Of a DNA stretch of 64,000 nucleotides, positions 26,744 to 40,198 are shown piece by piece. Origin of the DNA: Bacillota bacterium (GTDB taxonomy: Bacteria > Bacillota > SHA-98 > Ch115 > JABLXJ01); NCBI GenBank assembly GCA_013178125.1, contig JABLXJ010000012.1:61821-125820 (forward strand), read 5' to 3'. The notes beneath the pieces were generated by a model. That model had not been told where the DNA came from, searched no databases, and saw only the letters and a program-made list of their open reading frames with translations. Positions within the stretch are counted from its first letter, which is position 1, and every line of letters starts with the position of its first letter. The position numbers and the translations under genes were made by a program.

Positions 26744-27616
26744 CTACGCCTCCGGAGCGCCCTTCCCGGGCACGAGCCATGGTAAAAGCTCGTCCTTCGC
26801 TTCATCCACGGTCAGAACATCAGTCCGCACATGCCATCCCCTTCGCGCCAGCTCCCGCATGAGCTCGGTGACCTGAGGAATGCCCAGGCCCATTCCCCGC
26901 AATTCCTCGGCCCTCTTGAACACCTCCCGGGTCGGCCCGTCAATGGCTATTTTGCCCCTCTTCATTACGATCAGCCTGCCAACAAGCTCGGCGACATCCT
27001 CCATGTTATGCGAGACCAGCACGATAGTCAATTCAAGCTCAGTATGAAGCCTTTTTATCTGCCCAAGGATATCATCCCTGCCCCTTGGGTCGAGGCCCGC
27101 CGCAGGCTCATCAAGGACGAGCGTCTTCGGCTGCATCGCCAGGACCCCAGCGATGGCGACCCGCCGCATCTGGCCACCGCTCAACTCAAAGGGCGACCTA
27201 TCCTTCACCTCTTCATAATCCAGGCCAACGATCCCGAGCGACCATCTGACCCGACTCTCCACCTCATCCTCAGAGAGGCCGAGATTCCTGGGCCCAAATG
27301 CCACATCCCCGTAAACGGTCTCTTCAAAGAGCTGGTGCTCGGGGTATTGAAAAACAAGGCCGACCTTGCGCCGGATATCTTTCATCTTTGTATCCCGGGA
27401 GCTCAGGTCGATATCGTCGATATAAACCTTCCCCCGCGTAGGCTTCAGGAGACCGTTAAAGTGCTGGACCAGCGTGGATTTGCCGGACCCGGTCTCCCCG
27501 ATAAGGCCTACAAACTCCCCATCCTCTATGCTCACGCTTACATCATCAAGCGCTACAGCCTCAAAAGGGGTCCCCGGCATGTAGATATGAGAGACATTCT
27601 CAACCTTTATCGACAT
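26744..27616 (-). CDS. ecfA2: Energy-coupling factor transporter ATPase 2
   Basis: Second ATPase of the ECF module. Walker A GETGSGKSTL, Q-loop VFQYPEHQLFEETV, signature LSGGQMRRVAIAG and Walker B LVLDEPAAGLD are intact; 290 residues. Its ATG overlaps the ecfA1 stop by one base (TAATG), pointing to coupled translation and equal subunit supply. Confidence 0.95.
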   Translation of the reverse strand: MSIKVENVSHIYMPGTPFEAVALDDVSVSIEDGEFVGLIGETGSGKSTLVQHFNGLLKPTRGKVYIDDIDLSSRDTKMKDIRRKVGLVFQYPEHQLFEETVYGDVAFGPRNLGLSEDEVESRVRWSLGIVGLDYEEVKDRSPFELSGGQMRRVAIAGVLAMQPKTLVLDEPAAGLDPRGRDDILGQIKRLHTELELTIVLVSHNMEDVAELVGRLIVMKRGKIAIDGPTREVFKRAEELRGMGLGIPQVTELMRELARRGWHVRTDVLTVDEAKDELLPWLVPGKGAPEA

Positions 27617-28488
27617 TATACATCACCTGAAGCGGCGACCCGGCGCGGCCCGTACATCTCATCCACATAAATGGCCATATCACTGACCTTGAAGATATCC
27701 TGGGGCAACCTCGCGCCAGCCTTGTTCAGCTCATATGCCAGCTCGGTCACCTGGGGGACATCGAGGTGCAACCCCCTAATCGTCTCCACCTGGCTGAAGA
27801 TCTTCGCAGGCGTATCATCCATGACTATACTGCCGCCCTCCATGACGACAACCCTGCTGCCAAGGACCGCCTCGTTCATGAAGTGGGTAATGTGGACGAC
27901 GGTCATGCCCCTCTCGGAATTCAGCTTGCAGATGGTGCGCATGACCTCCTCGCGGCCGGCCGGGTCCAGCATGGCGGTGGGCTCATCCAGCACTATGGAC
28001 TCAGGCCGCATGGCAAGCACCCCTGCAATCGCCACCCGCTGCTTCTGGCCCCCTGAAAGCAGGTGCGGGGCGTGACGCTTATAATCCACCATATCCACAA
28101 CCTCGAGCGCCCAATCAACCCTCTCGCGGATTTCAGCGGGCGGAACCCCAAGATTCTCGGGCCCAAAAGCAACATCCTCTTCTACTGTGGTCGCCACGAT
28201 CTGGTTATCGGGATTCTGGAACACCATTCCAACGATCTGCCTTATCTTCCACAGGTTTTTGGGGTCCCTCGTGTCCATGTCCTTAACCAGGACCCTCCCC
28301 GAAGTCGGGATGAGAAGCGCGTTCAGGTGCTTCGCCAGCGTCGACTTGCCCGAGCCATTATGCCCCACAACCACGATAAACTCGCCCTTGTCAATGGCGA
28401 GATCGATCCCCGCCAGGGCGCCGACCTCATTATCCTGCCCCGACCCGTAAGCGAAGGAGACTCCCTCCAACCTGAACATCTCTTTCAA
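27616..28488 (-). CDS. ecfA1: Energy-coupling factor transporter ATPase 1
   Basis: First ATPase of the ECF module. Walker [15 protein letters not shown]-loop [20 protein letters not shown], signature [13 protein letters not shown] and Walker [13 protein letters not shown]; 290 residues. The start is TTG, 6 bases after GGGGGG. It lies 53 bases after rplQ, continuing the alpha operon. No S-component gene is in the window. Confidence 0.95.
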   Translation of the reverse strand: MKEMFRLEGVSFAYGSGQDNEVGALAGIDLAIDKGEFIVVVGHNGSGKSTLAKHLNALLIPTSGRVLVKDMDTRDPKNLWKIRQIVGMVFQNPDNQIVATTVEEDVAFGPENLGVPPAEIRERVDWALEVVDMVDYKRHAPHLLSGGQKQRVAIAGVLAMRPESIVLDEPTAMLDPAGREEVMRTICKLNSERGMTVVHITHFMNEAVLGSRVVVMEGGSIVMDDTPAKIFSQVETIRGLHLDVPQVTELAYELNKAGARLPQDIFKVSDMAIYVDEMYGPRRVAASGDV

Positions 28489-28541
28489 GCCCGACCCCCC
28501 CTGTTTCCAGCCCCTGGCTCCCTCTGGCTTCCTCCGCCCCC

Positions 28542-28880
28542 CTACACAAGCTCGACGATGACAAGCGGTGCGCTGTCACCCCTGCGTGTCTCGAGTTTGA
28601 TGATCCGCGTATAGCCGCCAGATTTATCCTTATACTTCGGCCCTATATCGGAAAAAAGCTTCTTAAGAGCATCCTTGCTCGCGATATAGCTGGCAACCTG
28701 CCTCCTCGAATGAAGATCCTCCCGCCCGGCGAGGCTGATAAGCCTTTCGGCGATCGGCCGCATCTCCTTCGCCTTGGCCTCCGTGGTCCGAATTCTATCA
28801 TGCAAAACCAGGGCCGTGACCATGCTCCTGAATGTCGCCTTCCTGTGCCCTGATGTGCGCCCAAGTTTCCTTTGCCCCAT
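28542..28880 (-). CDS. rplQ: 50S ribosomal protein L17
   Basis: Large-subunit protein near the exit tunnel. [17 protein letters not shown] and [20 protein letters not shown] are diagnostic; 112 residues. The frame runs 35 codons upstream over the end of rpoA, but ATG 28880 after GGAAGGAGG gives the universal MGQRKLGR start. Confidence 0.97.
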   Translation of the reverse strand: MGQRKLGRTSGHRKATFRSMVTALVLHDRIRTTEAKAKEMRPIAERLISLAGREDLHSRRQVASYIASKDALKKLFSDIGPKYKDKSGGYTRIIKLETRRGDSAPLVIVELV

Positions 28881-28923
28881 CTTCGTGCCTCCTTCCCCTG
28901 CTCCAGCTGAGCGAGATCCTTCG

Positions 28924-29865
28924 TTAGTCCTCCGATGGCTTGAGCGATAGCCCCAGATTCGCAAGCTTCGCCTTGACCTCTTCAAGGGACTTCTTCCCGA
29001 GATTTCTTACCTTCATCATGTCTTCCTCTGTCCTCTTCGTCAACTCCTCGACGGTGTTTATCCCGGCGCGCTTTAGGCAGTTGTACGACCTGACCGAGAG
29101 GTCGAGTTCCTCTATGGTCATCTCCATGGCCTTATCCTTGCCCTCTTCCTCGCGCTCAACCATGATCTCGACCCCACCCGGGGATTCCGTCAGGTTCACA
29201 AAAAGGGTAAGGTGCTCCCTTAGGATCCTGGCCGCGAGGCTGATGGCCTCCTTAGGAGATATGCTCCCATCTGTCCAGATCTCCAGGATCAACCTGTCAT
29301 AGTCCGTAACCTGGCCGACCCTGGTATTCTCAACAGCATAATTGGCCTTGACGACAGGGGAATAGATCGAATCCACGGGGATGACCCCGATAGCCTGACC
29401 AAGCTTCCTCCGCTCGGCCGGCACATAGCCCCTCCCCTTATCAACCGTTATCTCCATAAACAGGCGGCCATCCTTCTCGAGCGTCGCGATGTGAAGGTCA
29501 GGATTCAGTATCTCAACATCCGGGTCGGCTATGATATCCGCCGCCGTAACCTCGCCCTCACCTTCGGCCTCCACCCTGATGACCTTAGGCTCATCGACAT
29601 AAAGCCTTAACAGGAGCTCCTTGAGGTTCAGGATAATATCCGTCGTATCCTCGACCACCCCGGGTATGGTGGAGAATTCGTGCAAAACCCCATCTATCTT
29701 AACGGAGGTCACAGCGGCCCCTGGCAAGGAGGAGAGAAGCACCCTGCGAAGCGAGTTCCCGAGCGTAATGCCGTAACCCCTCTCCAAAGGTTCTATAACG
29801 AACTTACCATGTTTGTCGTCGTCGGTAGGGACGCATTCGATCCTCGGCTTCTCAATCTCTAACAT
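28924..29865 (-). CDS. rpoA: RNA polymerase alpha subunit
   Basis: Dimeric scaffold of RNA polymerase. The N-terminal domain contains the dimerisation motif [20 protein letters not shown]; a linker leads to the alpha-CTD, with [19 protein letters not shown] and [15 protein letters not shown], which contacts DNA and regulators. It has 313 residues and lies between rpsD and rplQ, the usual alpha-operon order. Confidence 0.98.
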   Translation of the reverse strand: MLEIEKPRIECVPTDDDKHGKFVIEPLERGYGITLGNSLRRVLLSSLPGAAVTSVKIDGVLHEFSTIPGVVEDTTDIILNLKELLLRLYVDEPKVIRVEAEGEGEVTAADIIADPDVEILNPDLHIATLEKDGRLFMEITVDKGRGYVPAERRKLGQAIGVIPVDSIYSPVVKANYAVENTRVGQVTDYDRLILEIWTDGSISPKEAISLAARILREHLTLFVNLTESPGGVEIMVEREEEGKDKAMEMTIEELDLSVRSYNCLKRAGINTVEELTKRTEEDMMKVRNLGKKSLEEVKAKLANLGLSLKPSED

Positions 29866-29930
29866 TAAATGACCTGCCCTCCTTCATTTGCGATATCACG
29901 CCGAATTACGCTACGCTGACCCCCCAGGTT

Positions 29931-30560
29931 TTACCGCGAGTACAACTCGACAATCATATGCTCCTGGACCGGCACATCTATTTGATCCCTTGTCGGCAGG
30001 TTTAGAACCCTGCCAGATAGCTCGCCCGCGTTGAGCTCAAGCCACGGCGGCGGGGTCGCCCTGTCAGCAAGCGACTCGGCAAGGGCCTTGAATTTCGGAA
30101 GCTCCCTGCTCCCCTCGCGAACCGAGATAACATCCCCGGGATTCACAAGGTAGGAAGGGATATCTACCTTCTTCCCGTTCACGGCTATATGGCCGTGCAT
30201 CACCGTTTGCCTCGCTTCATTCCGTGAACCTGCGAGGCCCAGCCGGTAGACAACATTATCAAGCCTACTCTCGAGGATCTGGAGCAGGGCCTCACCGGTG
30301 ATTCCCTTCTTCCTCGCCGCCATCTCAAAATAGCGCTCAAACTGCCGCTCGAGAACTCCGTATATCCTCCGGAGCTTCTGCTTCTCTCTTAGCTGTATCG
30401 CATACTCGGATAGCTTCTTTCGCCCCTGGCCGTGCTGCCCCGGAGCATATCCTCGCCTGTCAATCGCGCACTTATCTGTAAAACACCTCTCGCCCTTGAG
30501 AAAAAGCTTCATGCCCTCTCTCCTGCAAAGCCTGCATACAGGCCCTGTATACCTTGCCAT
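29931..30560 (-). CDS. rpsD: 30S ribosomal protein S4
   Basis: Primary 16S rRNA binder. [31 protein letters not shown] and the S4 RNA-binding domain with [20 protein letters not shown] are present; 209 residues. The N-terminal C-x2-C and second cysteine pair ([10 protein letters not shown]) suggest the zinc-binding form. Confidence 0.98.
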   Translation of the reverse strand: MARYTGPVCRLCRREGMKLFLKGERCFTDKCAIDRRGYAPGQHGQGRKKLSEYAIQLREKQKLRRIYGVLERQFERYFEMAARKKGITGEALLQILESRLDNVVYRLGLAGSRNEARQTVMHGHIAVNGKKVDIPSYLVNPGDVISVREGSRELPKFKALAESLADRATPPPWLELNAGELSGRVLNLPTRDQIDVPVQEHMIVELYSR

Positions 30561-30581
30561 GCAATCAACCTCCCTTAGACC

Positions 30582-30971
30582 TTAGACTCTCCTGCGTTTA
30601 GGTGGCCTGCAACCATTATGAGGGATGGGAGTTACGTCCTTTATCATGTTTACCTCCAGGCCAGCAGCCTGCAGGGACCTGATCGCTGCCTCTCTCCCGG
30701 CCCCCGGTCCCTTCACATAGACCTCTATCTGCCTCATCCCATGCTCCATCGCGACTTTAGCCGCCGCCTCCGCAGCCATCTGGGCTGCAAACGGAGTGCC
30801 TTTTCTCGATCCCTTGAACCCCTGGTTGCCCGCGCTTGACCAGGAGACCAGATTGCCATGTGGGTCAGTTATGGTAATTATAGTATTATTGAACGTCGAC
30901 CGAATATGTGCGGCGCCGGATTCAACGTGTTTTCGCTCTCTCCTCTTTGTCCTGGTGCCTTTCTTAGGCAT
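30582..30971 (-). CDS. rpsK: 30S ribosomal protein S11
   Basis: Platform protein of the small subunit. [38 protein letters not shown] and the C-terminal [16 protein letters not shown] are diagnostic; 129 residues. It sits in the S13-S11-S4-alpha order. Confidence 0.98.
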   Translation of the reverse strand: MPKKGTRTKRRERKHVESGAAHIRSTFNNTIITITDPHGNLVSWSSAGNQGFKGSRKGTPFAAQMAAEAAAKVAMEHGMRQIEVYVKGPGAGREAAIRSLQAAGLEVNMIKDVTPIPHNGCRPPKRRRV

Positions 30972-30994
30972 CGCCCCATACCCCTCCTCCTATA

Positions 30995-31366
30995 TTACTT
31001 GGATCTCCTTACCCCTACCGTCTTCCGCGGGCCTTTCCGGGTCCTGGCGTTGGTCCTGGTCCGCTGCCCTCTGACGGGAAGCCCGCGCCTGTGTCGCAGG
31101 CCCCGGTAGGTCCCTATATCAATAAGCCGCTTGATGTTGGCCGCCTCTTCCGCCCTGAGGTCGCCCTCGACCTTATACTCCTTATCAATAGCCTCTCTAA
31201 GCCTTGTTATCTCCTCTTCTGTGAGATCGTTAACCCTAGTATCCGGGTTGACCCCCGTCCTACCAAGGATATCCCTGGACCTGGTGAGCCCGATGCCGTA
31301 AATATACGTCAATGCAATTTCAACCCTCTTGTCCCTGGGCAGGTCGACTCCGGCAATCCTGGCCAT
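30995..31366 (-). CDS. rpsM: 30S ribosomal protein S13
   Basis: Head protein contacting P-site tRNA and L5. [19 protein letters not shown], the helix-hairpin [13 protein letters not shown] and [20 protein letters not shown] identify it; 123 residues. ATG follows AAAGGAG closely. Confidence 0.98.
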   Translation of the reverse strand: MARIAGVDLPRDKRVEIALTYIYGIGLTRSRDILGRTGVNPDTRVNDLTEEEITRLREAIDKEYKVEGDLRAEEAANIKRLIDIGTYRGLRHRRGLPVRGQRTRTNARTRKGPRKTVGVRRSK

Positions 31367-31384
31367 TCTCCTTTCACCTCCACC

Positions 31385-31498
31385 CTAGCCTTGTTTCTGC
31401 TTGTGCTTGGGATTCTCACAGATAACCATAACGCGCCCTTTGCGCTTGATTATCTTGCATTTCTCACATATCTTCTTAACCGATGGGCGCACCTTCAT
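31385..31498 (-). CDS. rpmJ: 50S ribosomal protein L36 (zinc-binding form)
   Basis: A 37-residue protein, [14 protein letters not shown]... ending NPKHKQKQG. The zinc ligands C-x2-C, a third cysteine in MVICENPKH and the following histidine are all present, so this is the zinc-containing type. It is located between infA and rpsM as expected. Confidence 0.95.
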   Translation of the reverse strand: MKVRPSVKKICEKCKIIKRKGRVMVICENPKHKQKQG

Positions 31499-31534
31499 AA
31501 TTCAAACCCTCCCGGTTTGCCTCATTATTATTCA

Positions 31535-31615
31535 GATCCATGCTCAATGGCCATGTCCATGCTCAATGGTCACGCTCAATGCCCTGCTCTATTTAAACCC
31601 GCTCTACTTAAAGCC
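31535..31615. repeat. Direct repeats between infA and rpmJ
   Basis: TCCATGCTCAATGG occurs twice 19 bases apart (31537-31550 and 31556-31569), followed by a decayed CACGCTCAATG (31571-31581). Further left, CTATTTAAA-like words recur (31589, 31605, 31618). Another slippage-like spacer with its own unit. Confidence 0.55.
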
Positions 31616-31834
31616 CTATTTAAAGCGGTAGATGATTCGCCCGCGCGTCAAATCATAGGGCGAAAGCTCCACGGTTACCCTATCGCCCGGCAGTATCCTG
31701 ATGAAATTCACCCTCATCTTCCCAGATACATGGGCCAGGACCCTGTGCCCATTCTGCAGCTCAACGCGGAACATGGCATTGGGCAACGCCTCAATCACTG
31801 TCCCCTCAACCTCTATGGCGTCGCGCTTGGACAT
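31616..31834 (-). CDS. infA: Translation initiation factor IF-1
   Basis: OB-fold factor binding the 30S A site. [20 protein letters not shown] and GRIIYRFK are diagnostic. The frame opens 8 codons earlier, but ATG 31834, 10 bases after AAGGGGGG, gives the standard 72 residues. It overlaps nothing but starts just before the end of the KOW gene is cleared (5 bases beyond its stop). Confidence 0.97.
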   Translation of the reverse strand: MSKRDAIEVEGTVIEALPNAMFRVELQNGHRVLAHVSGKMRVNFIRILPGDRVTVELSPYDLTRGRIIYRFK

Positions 31835-31838
31835 AGGG

Positions 31839-32147
31839 TCATTGCCCCCCTTTATCATTTATATCACTCATATCATTGCCTGAATCATTGCCTAGATTTC
31901 TCAAGGCCTCTCGGACCTCCTCGTCGCTGACCTCCTGACCTGCCAGGAGCTTAGACTCTATATCACGCGCAACCTTCGAAAGCACGGTGAGGTGGCAAAT
32001 GTTCTTCCTTTTAAAATTCCCCTGTCTGCGAACCCTGCCGTCTATGAGCTCCACATATCTTCCATCAACGACCCTGGCAATAAGATAAAGCCGCCCACGA
32101 TCTCTCCCCGCGCGCGAGATAACAAGCTGCCCGGGACGCAATTCCAT
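31839..32147 (-). CDS. KOW-domain RNA-binding protein (L14e-like)
   Basis: A 102-residue protein whose first 35 residues form a KOW motif ([21 protein letters not shown]), as in eukaryotic/archaeal L14e. Small proteins of this kind lie between map and infA in many Bacillota, and their role on the ribosome is not settled. The C-terminal half is acidic and Asn-rich ([16 protein letters not shown]) and may be disordered. Confidence 0.85.
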   Translation of the reverse strand: MELRPGQLVISRAGRDRGRLYLIARVVDGRYVELIDGRVRRQGNFKRKNICHLTVLSKVARDIESKLLAGQEVSDEEVREALRNLGNDSGNDMSDINDKGGQ

Positions 32148-32196
32148 ATCAAATCACCTGCCACCCAAAGATTGGTGCGTCGGTCAGGGGGCCAGG

Positions 32197-34868
<2,672 letters not shown>

Positions 34869-35309
34869 CTAAATCACCTCGACCTTCCCACCGGCTGCTT
34901 TGATCTTCTCCTCCGCTGACCGGCTGAAGCTGTGTGCCCTGACTGTGAGGGATCTGGTCAATTCCCCATCGCCAAGGACCTTGAGGCCATCTTTCACCCT
35001 TTTCACCATGCCCGAGCCGACAAGCACATCGGGGGTGACTTCCGTGCCTTCATCGAACCGGTTAAGATCCCCTACCTTGATGATTGCATACTCCTTTTTG
35101 AATATATTAGTGAACCCCCTTTTCGGGAGCCGGCGCTGAAGCGGTGTCTGGCCACCCTCAAACCCGGGCCCCTTGCCGCCGCCGGATCGCGCTAACTGTC
35201 CCTTGTGGCCTTTGCCGGCGGTCTTTCCAAGCCCTGACCCTATACCCCGCCCCTTTCTCTTGGGCGCTTGCTTAGCTCCGGCGGGCGGCATAAGCTCATG
35301 TAGCCTCAC
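34869..35309 (-). CDS. rplO: 50S ribosomal protein L15
   Basis: Assembly protein of the large subunit. [20 protein letters not shown] and [18 protein letters not shown] are diagnostic. GTG 35309, 8 bases after AAGGAGG, gives 146 residues; the ATG of the longest frame lies over the rpmD end and is not used. Confidence 0.97.
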   Translation of the reverse strand: MRLHELMPPAGAKQAPKRKGRGIGSGLGKTAGKGHKGQLARSGGGKGPGFEGGQTPLQRRLPKRGFTNIFKKEYAIIKVGDLNRFDEGTEVTPDVLVGSGMVKRVKDGLKVLGDGELTRSLTVRAHSFSRSAEEKIKAAGGKVEVI

Positions 35310-35340
35310 CAGTCGCACCTCCTTCTTCTCACTGGTTTCC

Positions 35341-35565
35341 TCACTTGCTGATTTCATCCACATCCAAAAGATGCCCTATTTTCCGGATCATCCCGCGGAC
35401 CTGCGGGGTGTCCTCATGCACAACAGTCTGATTTAGTTTTGAAATCCCGAGCGCCTTGATCGTCGCCTTCTGGTCCTCTGGCGCTCCTATTCCGCTCCTG
35501 CGGAGGGTGATCCTCAATTTACGCGATCCTGGCCCTGCCTTGGATGCCTTAGATTCCGTGGACAA
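35341..35565 (-). CDS. rpmD: 50S ribosomal protein L30
   Basis: A 74-residue protein whose core [20 protein letters not shown] and [19 protein letters not shown] matches L30. The start is TTG 35565 behind GAGGGGGAAGG, giving a 15-residue basic extension before the usual start. It lies between rpsE and rplO. Confidence 0.94.
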   Translation of the reverse strand: MSTESKASKAGPGSRKLRITLRRSGIGAPEDQKATIKALGISKLNQTVVHEDTPQVRGMIRKIGHLLDVDEISK

Positions 35566-35574
35566 GTTGCCTTC

Positions 35575-35640
35575 CCCCTCAACCAAGCAATTCCTCACCA
35601 GGCAATTCCTCAATTCCTCAACCGAGCAACTCTTCAACGG
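35575..35640. repeat. Short repeats between rpsE and rpmD
   Basis: The words CAATTCCTCA and GAGCAACTC/AAGCAATTC recur across the rpsE-rpmD junction (35587-35637), running into the last codons of rpsE. Similar in kind to the other repetitive spacers of the window. Confidence 0.45.
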
Positions 35641-36118
35641 TCTTGCCGCGGAGCTTTGCAACATCCTCAGGGCGCTTAAGGGACTTCAAACCCCGGACCG
35701 TGGCACCGACCACGTTCAGCGGATTGGAAGAACCTAAAGACTTTGTGAGGATATCCCTTATCCCCGCGGATTCAACAACTGCTCTCACGGGCCCGCCCGC
35801 GATAACGCCGGTGCCTTCACCCGCCGGCTTCAGCAAGACCTTCCCCGCACCGAAGCGACCTACTACTTCGTGCGGTATCGTCGTTCCAATAACCGGGACC
35901 TCGAAGATGCTCTTCTTGGCGTCCTCCACGCCCTTCCTTATAGCCTCCGAGACCTCCCCCGCCTTGCCGAGGCCCACGCCTACGTGCCCATTGCCGTCGC
36001 CGACGACTACCAGGGCGCGAAAGCTCCGTGTCCGGCCGCCCTTCGTAGTCTTGGCAACAGGATCAATGCTTACAACCTTCTCCTTAAGCTCGAGGCCTTC
36101 ATAATCAACCCTCTTCAT
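35618..36118 (-). CDS. rpsE: 30S ribosomal protein S5
   Basis: Decoding-fidelity and helicase protein at the mRNA entry. The double-stranded RNA-binding-like N-domain [36 protein letters not shown] and the C-domain [18 protein letters not shown] are present; 166 residues. ATG follows AGGAG directly after the spacer from rplR. Confidence 0.98.
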   Translation of the reverse strand: MKRVDYEGLELKEKVVSIDPVAKTTKGGRTRSFRALVVVGDGNGHVGVGLGKAGEVSEAIRKGVEDAKKSIFEVPVIGTTIPHEVVGRFGAGKVLLKPAGEGTGVIAGGPVRAVVESAGIRDILTKSLGSSNPLNVVGATVRGLKSLKRPEDVAKLRGKTVEELLG

Positions 36119-36192
36119 CTACTCCTGCTTCCCTCCCTTTACCCCTGATTTCTTTCGGCCAGCACCATGACTTTCGCCAGTTCTGCCAGGAG

Positions 36193-36561
36193 TCAAAACT
36201 CAAGGCCTCCCTCTCGCGCGCCATCCGCAAACGCCGCGACCCTGCCGTGGTAGATGTTGCCACCACGATCAAAGATAACGCTCTTTATCCCCTTTTCAAG
36301 GGCGCGCTTCGCGAGCAGCTTGCCAACCGCCCTCGCGGCCTCCACATTACTGCCTCGCCCGACTTCCTTCCTCACCTCGGGCTCCACGGTGGATACCGAT
36401 ACCAGCGTATGACCGGCCTGGTCGTCTATAATCTGCGCGCTGATGTGCTTGAGGCTCCTGAATACGCTCAATCTCGGGCGCTCCAAGGTCCCAGCAACCC
36501 TTTTTCGCACCCTCAGATGCCTGCGTTCCCTCGCCGACCTTCTATCAAATGAGTTAAACAT
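36193..36561 (-). CDS. rplR: 50S ribosomal protein L18
   Basis: Binds 5S rRNA with L5. The basic N-terminal [19 protein letters not shown], and [14 protein letters not shown] and [20 protein letters not shown], are typical; 122 residues. Between rplF and rpsE as usual. Confidence 0.97.
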   Translation of the reverse strand: MFNSFDRRSARERRHLRVRKRVAGTLERPRLSVFRSLKHISAQIIDDQAGHTLVSVSTVEPEVRKEVGRGSNVEAARAVGKLLAKRALEKGIKSVIFDRGGNIYHGRVAAFADGAREGGLEF

Positions 36562-36584
36562 CCATCACCGCACCCCTCACACCG

Positions 36585-37136
36585 TTACTTCTTACCGGCC
36601 GCCTTGCCGGCCTTGCCAGCCTTCCTGCGTATCCGCTCATCAGCATACTTGATACCCTTACCTTTATACGGCTCCGGCTCACGTACGGCGCGGATATCCG
36701 CCGCTACCTGGCCGACACGCTCCTTGTCAATCCCCCTGACCACGATCTTCGTGGGCTGGGGCACCTCTATCTCAATACCCTCCTCGGGCTCGATCTCGAC
36801 CGGGTGCGAATAGCCGACAGTGAGAACCAGCTTCTTCCCCTGCTTCGCCGCCTTGTATCCCACACCCGCAATCTCCAGGGATTTCTCGTAGCCATCGGTG
36901 ACGCCCTTGACCATGTTTGCCACGAGCCCGCGAGTCAGGCCATGCAGCGCCTTATGCTCCTTGCTGTCGGTGGGGCGCTTTACAAGCACCCTGCCATCCT
37001 CCACCAATATCTGCATATCACCGTGAATCTTCTTTGAAAGGGTCCCTCTCGGCCCCTTGACTGTTACGACATTTCCGTCGACCGCCACTTCGACGTTCTG
37101 AGGCAACGCTACCGGCATCCTTCCAATACGAGACAC
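36585..37136 (-). CDS. rplF: 50S ribosomal protein L6
   Basis: Large-subunit protein near the factor-binding stalk base. [14 protein letters not shown] at the start and [20 protein letters not shown] at the end identify it; 183 residues. GTG 37136 lies 7 bases after GGAGG; the upstream ATG overlaps the SD and is not used. Confidence 0.97.
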   Translation of the reverse strand: MSRIGRMPVALPQNVEVAVDGNVVTVKGPRGTLSKKIHGDMQILVEDGRVLVKRPTDSKEHKALHGLTRGLVANMVKGVTDGYEKSLEIAGVGYKAAKQGKKLVLTVGYSHPVEIEPEEGIEIEVPQPTKIVVRGIDKERVGQVAADIRAVREPEPYKGKGIKYADERIRRKAGKAGKAAGKK

Positions 37137-37172
37137 CTGTATCCCTCCTTCCACACGGGAACCCTCACGGCC

Positions 37173-37571
37173 TCACCATACGTAGCAGATTACCTCGCCG
37201 CCCACGTTCTCCTTGCGTGCCCTCTTATCAGCCATGATGCCCTTCGAGGTTGACAAGATCGCAACCCCGAGCCCGCCCAGGACCCTGGGCAGCTCATCCT
37301 TGCCGGCATAGACACGAAGCCCCGGCTTGCTGATCCGCTTCAAGCCGGTGATCACTTTCTGCTTATTAGGCCCATACCTCAGATACAGCCTGAGAATCCC
37401 CTGCTTCCCATCGTCAATAACCTCGTAATCCCTGATGAAGCCCTCCTCCTTGAAGACCCGGGCAATCTCCCTCTTGATCTTGGAGGCCGGGACATCAACC
37501 ACCTCATGATTCGCCGTGCTTGCATTTCGAATTCTTGTCAGCATATCGGCAATCGGATCCGTTGATACCAC
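37173..37571 (-). CDS. rpsH: 30S ribosomal protein S8
   Basis: Central-domain 16S rRNA binder and, in several bacteria, repressor of its own operon. [13 protein letters not shown] at the start, and [18 protein letters not shown] with GGEVICYVW at the end, are diagnostic; 132 residues. The start is GTG after AAGGGGGG. Confidence 0.98.
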   Translation of the reverse strand: MVSTDPIADMLTRIRNASTANHEVVDVPASKIKREIARVFKEEGFIRDYEVIDDGKQGILRLYLRYGPNKQKVITGLKRISKPGLRVYAGKDELPRVLGGLGVAILSTSKGIMADKRARKENVGGEVICYVW

Positions 37572-37589
37572 GCCAGACGACCCCCCTTC

Positions 37590-37775
37590 TCACCAGCTCG
37601 CCTTGGTCACACCCGGTATTTCACCCTTGTGCGCCAACCTCCTGAAACAGATCCTACACATATCAAACTTTCTCATGTATGCCCTGGGACGCCCACAAAT
37701 CCGGCACCGGTGATATGCACGCACCCTAAACTTGGGCGGCCTCTTCTGCTTTTCAATAAGAGACTTCTTTGCCAA
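37590..37775 (-). CDS. rpsN: 30S ribosomal protein S14 type Z
   Basis: A 61-residue zinc form: C-x2-C-x12-C-x2-C in [13 protein letters not shown] and [15 protein letters not shown] 37775, 6 bases after GGGAGG, gives exactly the expected length; the open frame extends 35 codons further but into the spacer. Between rplE and rpsH. Confidence 0.96.
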   Translation of the reverse strand: MAKKSLIEKQKRPPKFRVRAYHRCRICGRPRAYMRKFDMCRICFRRLAHKGEIPGVTKASW

Positions 37776-37911
37776 GCTGTTCCCTCCTTCCCTCTTCCTA
37801 TCTCCTTTTTCAAGTGAATCCCGGCTACTTACAACCCTTACGATATTACGACACAATCCTGCAATCCTGCAATTATGCAATTATGCTCTACTGTCTTACC
37901 TCATATATCTC

Positions 37912-38454
37912 TTAATCCGTCCTAAAGGGCATGCCCATAGCCTTGAGGAGCTCATAGGATTCCTCATCTGTTTTCGCGGTAGTGACGAGCGTTATATCCA
38001 TTCCGCGTATCTTATCGATCTTATCATATACTATCTCGGGGAAGATCAACTGCTCTTTAACCCCAAGGGTGTAATTACCCCTGCCGTCGAACCCCTTTGG
38101 AGAAACCCCACGGAAATCCCGGATTCTGGGGAGAGCTGCATTAAATAGCTTATCAAGAAAATAGTACATCCGCTCACCCCGGAGAGTCACCTTACACCCG
38201 ATGGGGACACCCTTCCGGAGCTTGAACGCGGCTATGGACTTCTTTGCCCGCATTACTGCCGGCTTCTGGCCCGTTACAGTCTTTAGATCCTCCATTGCTG
38301 CATCAAGGGCTTTGGGTTCTGATACCGCATCGCTTACCCCCATATTGACTACAACCTTTTCTATCCTGGGAATCTCCATGACGCTCTTGTAGTTGAATCT
38401 CTGCTTCAGCAATGGAGCGACTTCCTTCTCATATTTTTCTCTGAGACGCGACAT
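37912..38454 (-). CDS. rplE: 50S ribosomal protein L5
   Basis: 5S rRNA-binding protein that also contacts P-site t[32 protein letters not shown] and [18 protein letters not shown] are diagnostic; 180 residues. ATG follows GGAAGGAGG. Order L24-L5-S14. Confidence 0.98.
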   Translation of the reverse strand: MSRLREKYEKEVAPLLKQRFNYKSVMEIPRIEKVVVNMGVSDAVSEPKALDAAMEDLKTVTGQKPAVMRAKKSIAAFKLRKGVPIGCKVTLRGERMYYFLDKLFNAALPRIRDFRGVSPKGFDGRGNYTLGVKEQLIFPEIVYDKIDKIRGMDITLVTTAKTDEESYELLKAMGMPFRTD

Positions 38455-38485
38455 TAACCACCCTCCTTCCGCTTCGAAGGCTGTC

Positions 38486-38815
38486 TCACTTTCCTATCTC
38501 AGCGCCACACCGCTTGCAGACTCTGATATAGTCCCCATCCTCCGCCAGCACCTGCCCCACCCGGGTTGGCTTATTGCATTTACTGCATACGACCATAACC
38601 TTGCCTACAGGCATGGGCCCCGGCTTTTCAATAACCCCGCCCTGAGGCATTGTGCGTGTCGGCTTCGTATGACGTTTCAAGATGTTGATGCCTTCGACGC
38701 TTACCTTTCCATCCTTAGGGAACACCCGCAAAACCTTCCCCTTCTTGCCTTTATCCTTTCCCGAAAGAATCAGGACCGTATCGCCCTTTTTGACCTTCAA
38801 CCTTGCCTGGGCCAA
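38486..38815 (-). CDS. rplX: 50S ribosomal protein L24
   Basis: KOW-domain assembly initiator. [20 protein letters not shown] and [20 protein letters not shown] are typical. Four C-terminal cysteines ([19 protein letters not shown]) form the zinc-knuckle-like end found in some L24 proteins. TTG 38815 after AAAGGGGG gives 109 residues. Confidence 0.96.
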   Translation of the reverse strand: MAQARLKVKKGDTVLILSGKDKGKKGKVLRVFPKDGKVSVEGINILKRHTKPTRTMPQGGVIEKPGPMPVGKVMVVCSKCNKPTRVGQVLAEDGDYIRVCKRCGAEIGK

Positions 38816-38837
38816 CTCCAGTGCGCCCCCTTTCAGA

Positions 38838-39206
38838 CTAAAGCACCTCTGGCGCAAGCGAGACTATCTTCATGAAATTCTTCTCCCTCAACTCACGCGC
38901 CACGGGCCCAAAGATCCTCGTCCCCCTGGGATTATTCTGGTCATTTATAATTACGGCCGCGTTCTCGTCAAATCTTATATATGAACCGTCAGGTCTCGGG
39001 AGATTCTTCCGCATCCTGACGATAACAGCCCTCACAACGTCGCCCTTCTTCACCATGCCGCCCGGGGCTGCCTCTTTCACCGAGGCCATTATGACATCCC
39101 CGATCCCGGCGTAACGCCTGTTGGAGCCACCGAGGACGCGTATACACATAATCTTCCTTCCCCCGGTATTATCGGCTACGTTGAGAATAGTCTGCGGCTG
39201 GATCAT
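38838..39206 (-). CDS. rplN: 50S ribosomal protein L14
   Basis: Intersubunit-bridge protein. [20 protein letters not shown] and [20 protein letters not shown] are diagnostic; 122 residues from ATG 39206, while the longer frame has no SD. Between rpsQ and rplX. Confidence 0.98.
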   Translation of the reverse strand: MIQPQTILNVADNTGGRKIMCIRVLGGSNRRYAGIGDVIMASVKEAAPGGMVKKGDVVRAVIVRMRKNLPRPDGSYIRFDENAAVIINDQNNPRGTRIFGPVARELREKNFMKIVSLAPEVL

Positions 39207-39270
39207 CGCCCACCCTCCTTTCGAAACCATTCCTGCAGAAACCGCCCTGGCTCATAGACCCGACCTGCCT

Positions 39271-39534
39271 CTACCTGGCCTTTTCTATAATGCCGACGAC
39301 CCTCCATCTCTTATCCCTGCTGAGAGGCCTCGTCTCCATAATCCTTACCTTATCGCCAATATGGCACACATTCCCCTCATCATGGGCCTTGAGCTTCGTA
39401 GTCCGGCGAATAATCCGGCCATAAAGCGAGTGCCTTACCATTCTCTCAATGGCCACCACGACCGTCTTATCCATAGCATCGCTAACAACCGTGCCAACCC
39501 GCATCTTGCGGACCCCGCGTTCCGCCGTCGCCAC
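39271..39534 (-). CDS. rpsQ: 30S ribosomal protein S17
   Basis: OB-fold 16S rRNA binder. [39 protein letters not shown] and [13 protein letters not shown] identify it; 87 residues. The start is GTG behind AAGGAGGGGG. Confidence 0.98.
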   Translation of the reverse strand: MATAERGVRKMRVGTVVSDAMDKTVVVAIERMVRHSLYGRIIRRTTKLKAHDEGNVCHIGDKVRIMETRPLSRDKRWRVVGIIEKAR

Positions 39535-39568
39535 AGGACCCCCTCCTTCCGCACCTGGTCTAGACTAG

Positions 39569-39772
39569 CTAGGCCTGATTAATCCTCAGCTCTCGCTCAT
39601 GCAAAATTGTATTAACTCGCGCAATTGAACGCTTAACTTCTCGCAGCCTCATCACGTTCTCAAGCTGGCCGGTGGCAAGCTGGAACCTGAGATTGAAGAG
39701 CTCTTCCTTGAGGTTCCGGAGGTTTCTTTCCAGTTCCTCGTTCGTCAGATCCCTTATCTCCTTAGCCTTCAT
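39569..39772 (-). CDS. rpmC: 50S ribosomal protein L29
   Basis: A 67-residue two-helix protein at the tunnel exit: [17 protein letters not shown] and the end [15 protein letters not shown] 39772 lies within the last codons of rplP, an 11-base overlap that suggests coupling. Confidence 0.96.
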   Translation of the reverse strand: MKAKEIRDLTNEELERNLRNLKEELFNLRFQLATGQLENVMRLREVKRSIARVNTILHERELRINQA

Positions 39773-40196
39773 TTGCCTCACCACCCACTTCCTCGCGCTT
39801 GATAAACTTGCTCTTGACAGGGAGCTTATAGGCAGCGAGCCGCATTGCCTCCCTCGCCACATCCTCGGGCACCCCTGCAATTTCAAAAAGCACGCGCCCG
39901 GGCTTTACGACCGCAACCCAGTATTCAGGGTTGCCCTTCCCGCTTCCCATACGGGTCTCTGCGGGTTTGGCCGTAACGGGCTTATCCGGGAAAATCTTAA
40001 TCCAGACCTTCCCACCCCTCTTAATATAGCGGGTCATGGCAATTCGAGCCGCCTCGATCTGGCGCTCAGTGACCCACCCCGGCTCGAGCGCCTGCAGTCC
40101 AAACTCGCCGAGGAAAAGCTCCGATCCTCGCGAGGCGGTGCCCTTCATCCTGCCGCGCTGGACCTTTCGATACTTTACTCTCTTGGGTTGTAACAC
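39762..40196 (-). CDS. rplP: 50S ribosomal protein L16
   Basis: Protein at the A-site side of the large subunit. [38 protein letters not shown] and [20 protein letters not shown] are diagnostic; 144 residues. GTG start, 9 bases after GGAGG that itself overlaps the rpsC end. Confidence 0.98.
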   Translation of the reverse strand: MLQPKRVKYRKVQRGRMKGTASRGSELFLGEFGLQALEPGWVTERQIEAARIAMTRYIKRGGKVWIKIFPDKPVTAKPAETRMGSGKGNPEYWVAVVKPGRVLFEIAGVPEDVAREAMRLAAYKLPVKSKFIKREEVGGEANEG

Positions 40197-40198
40197 TC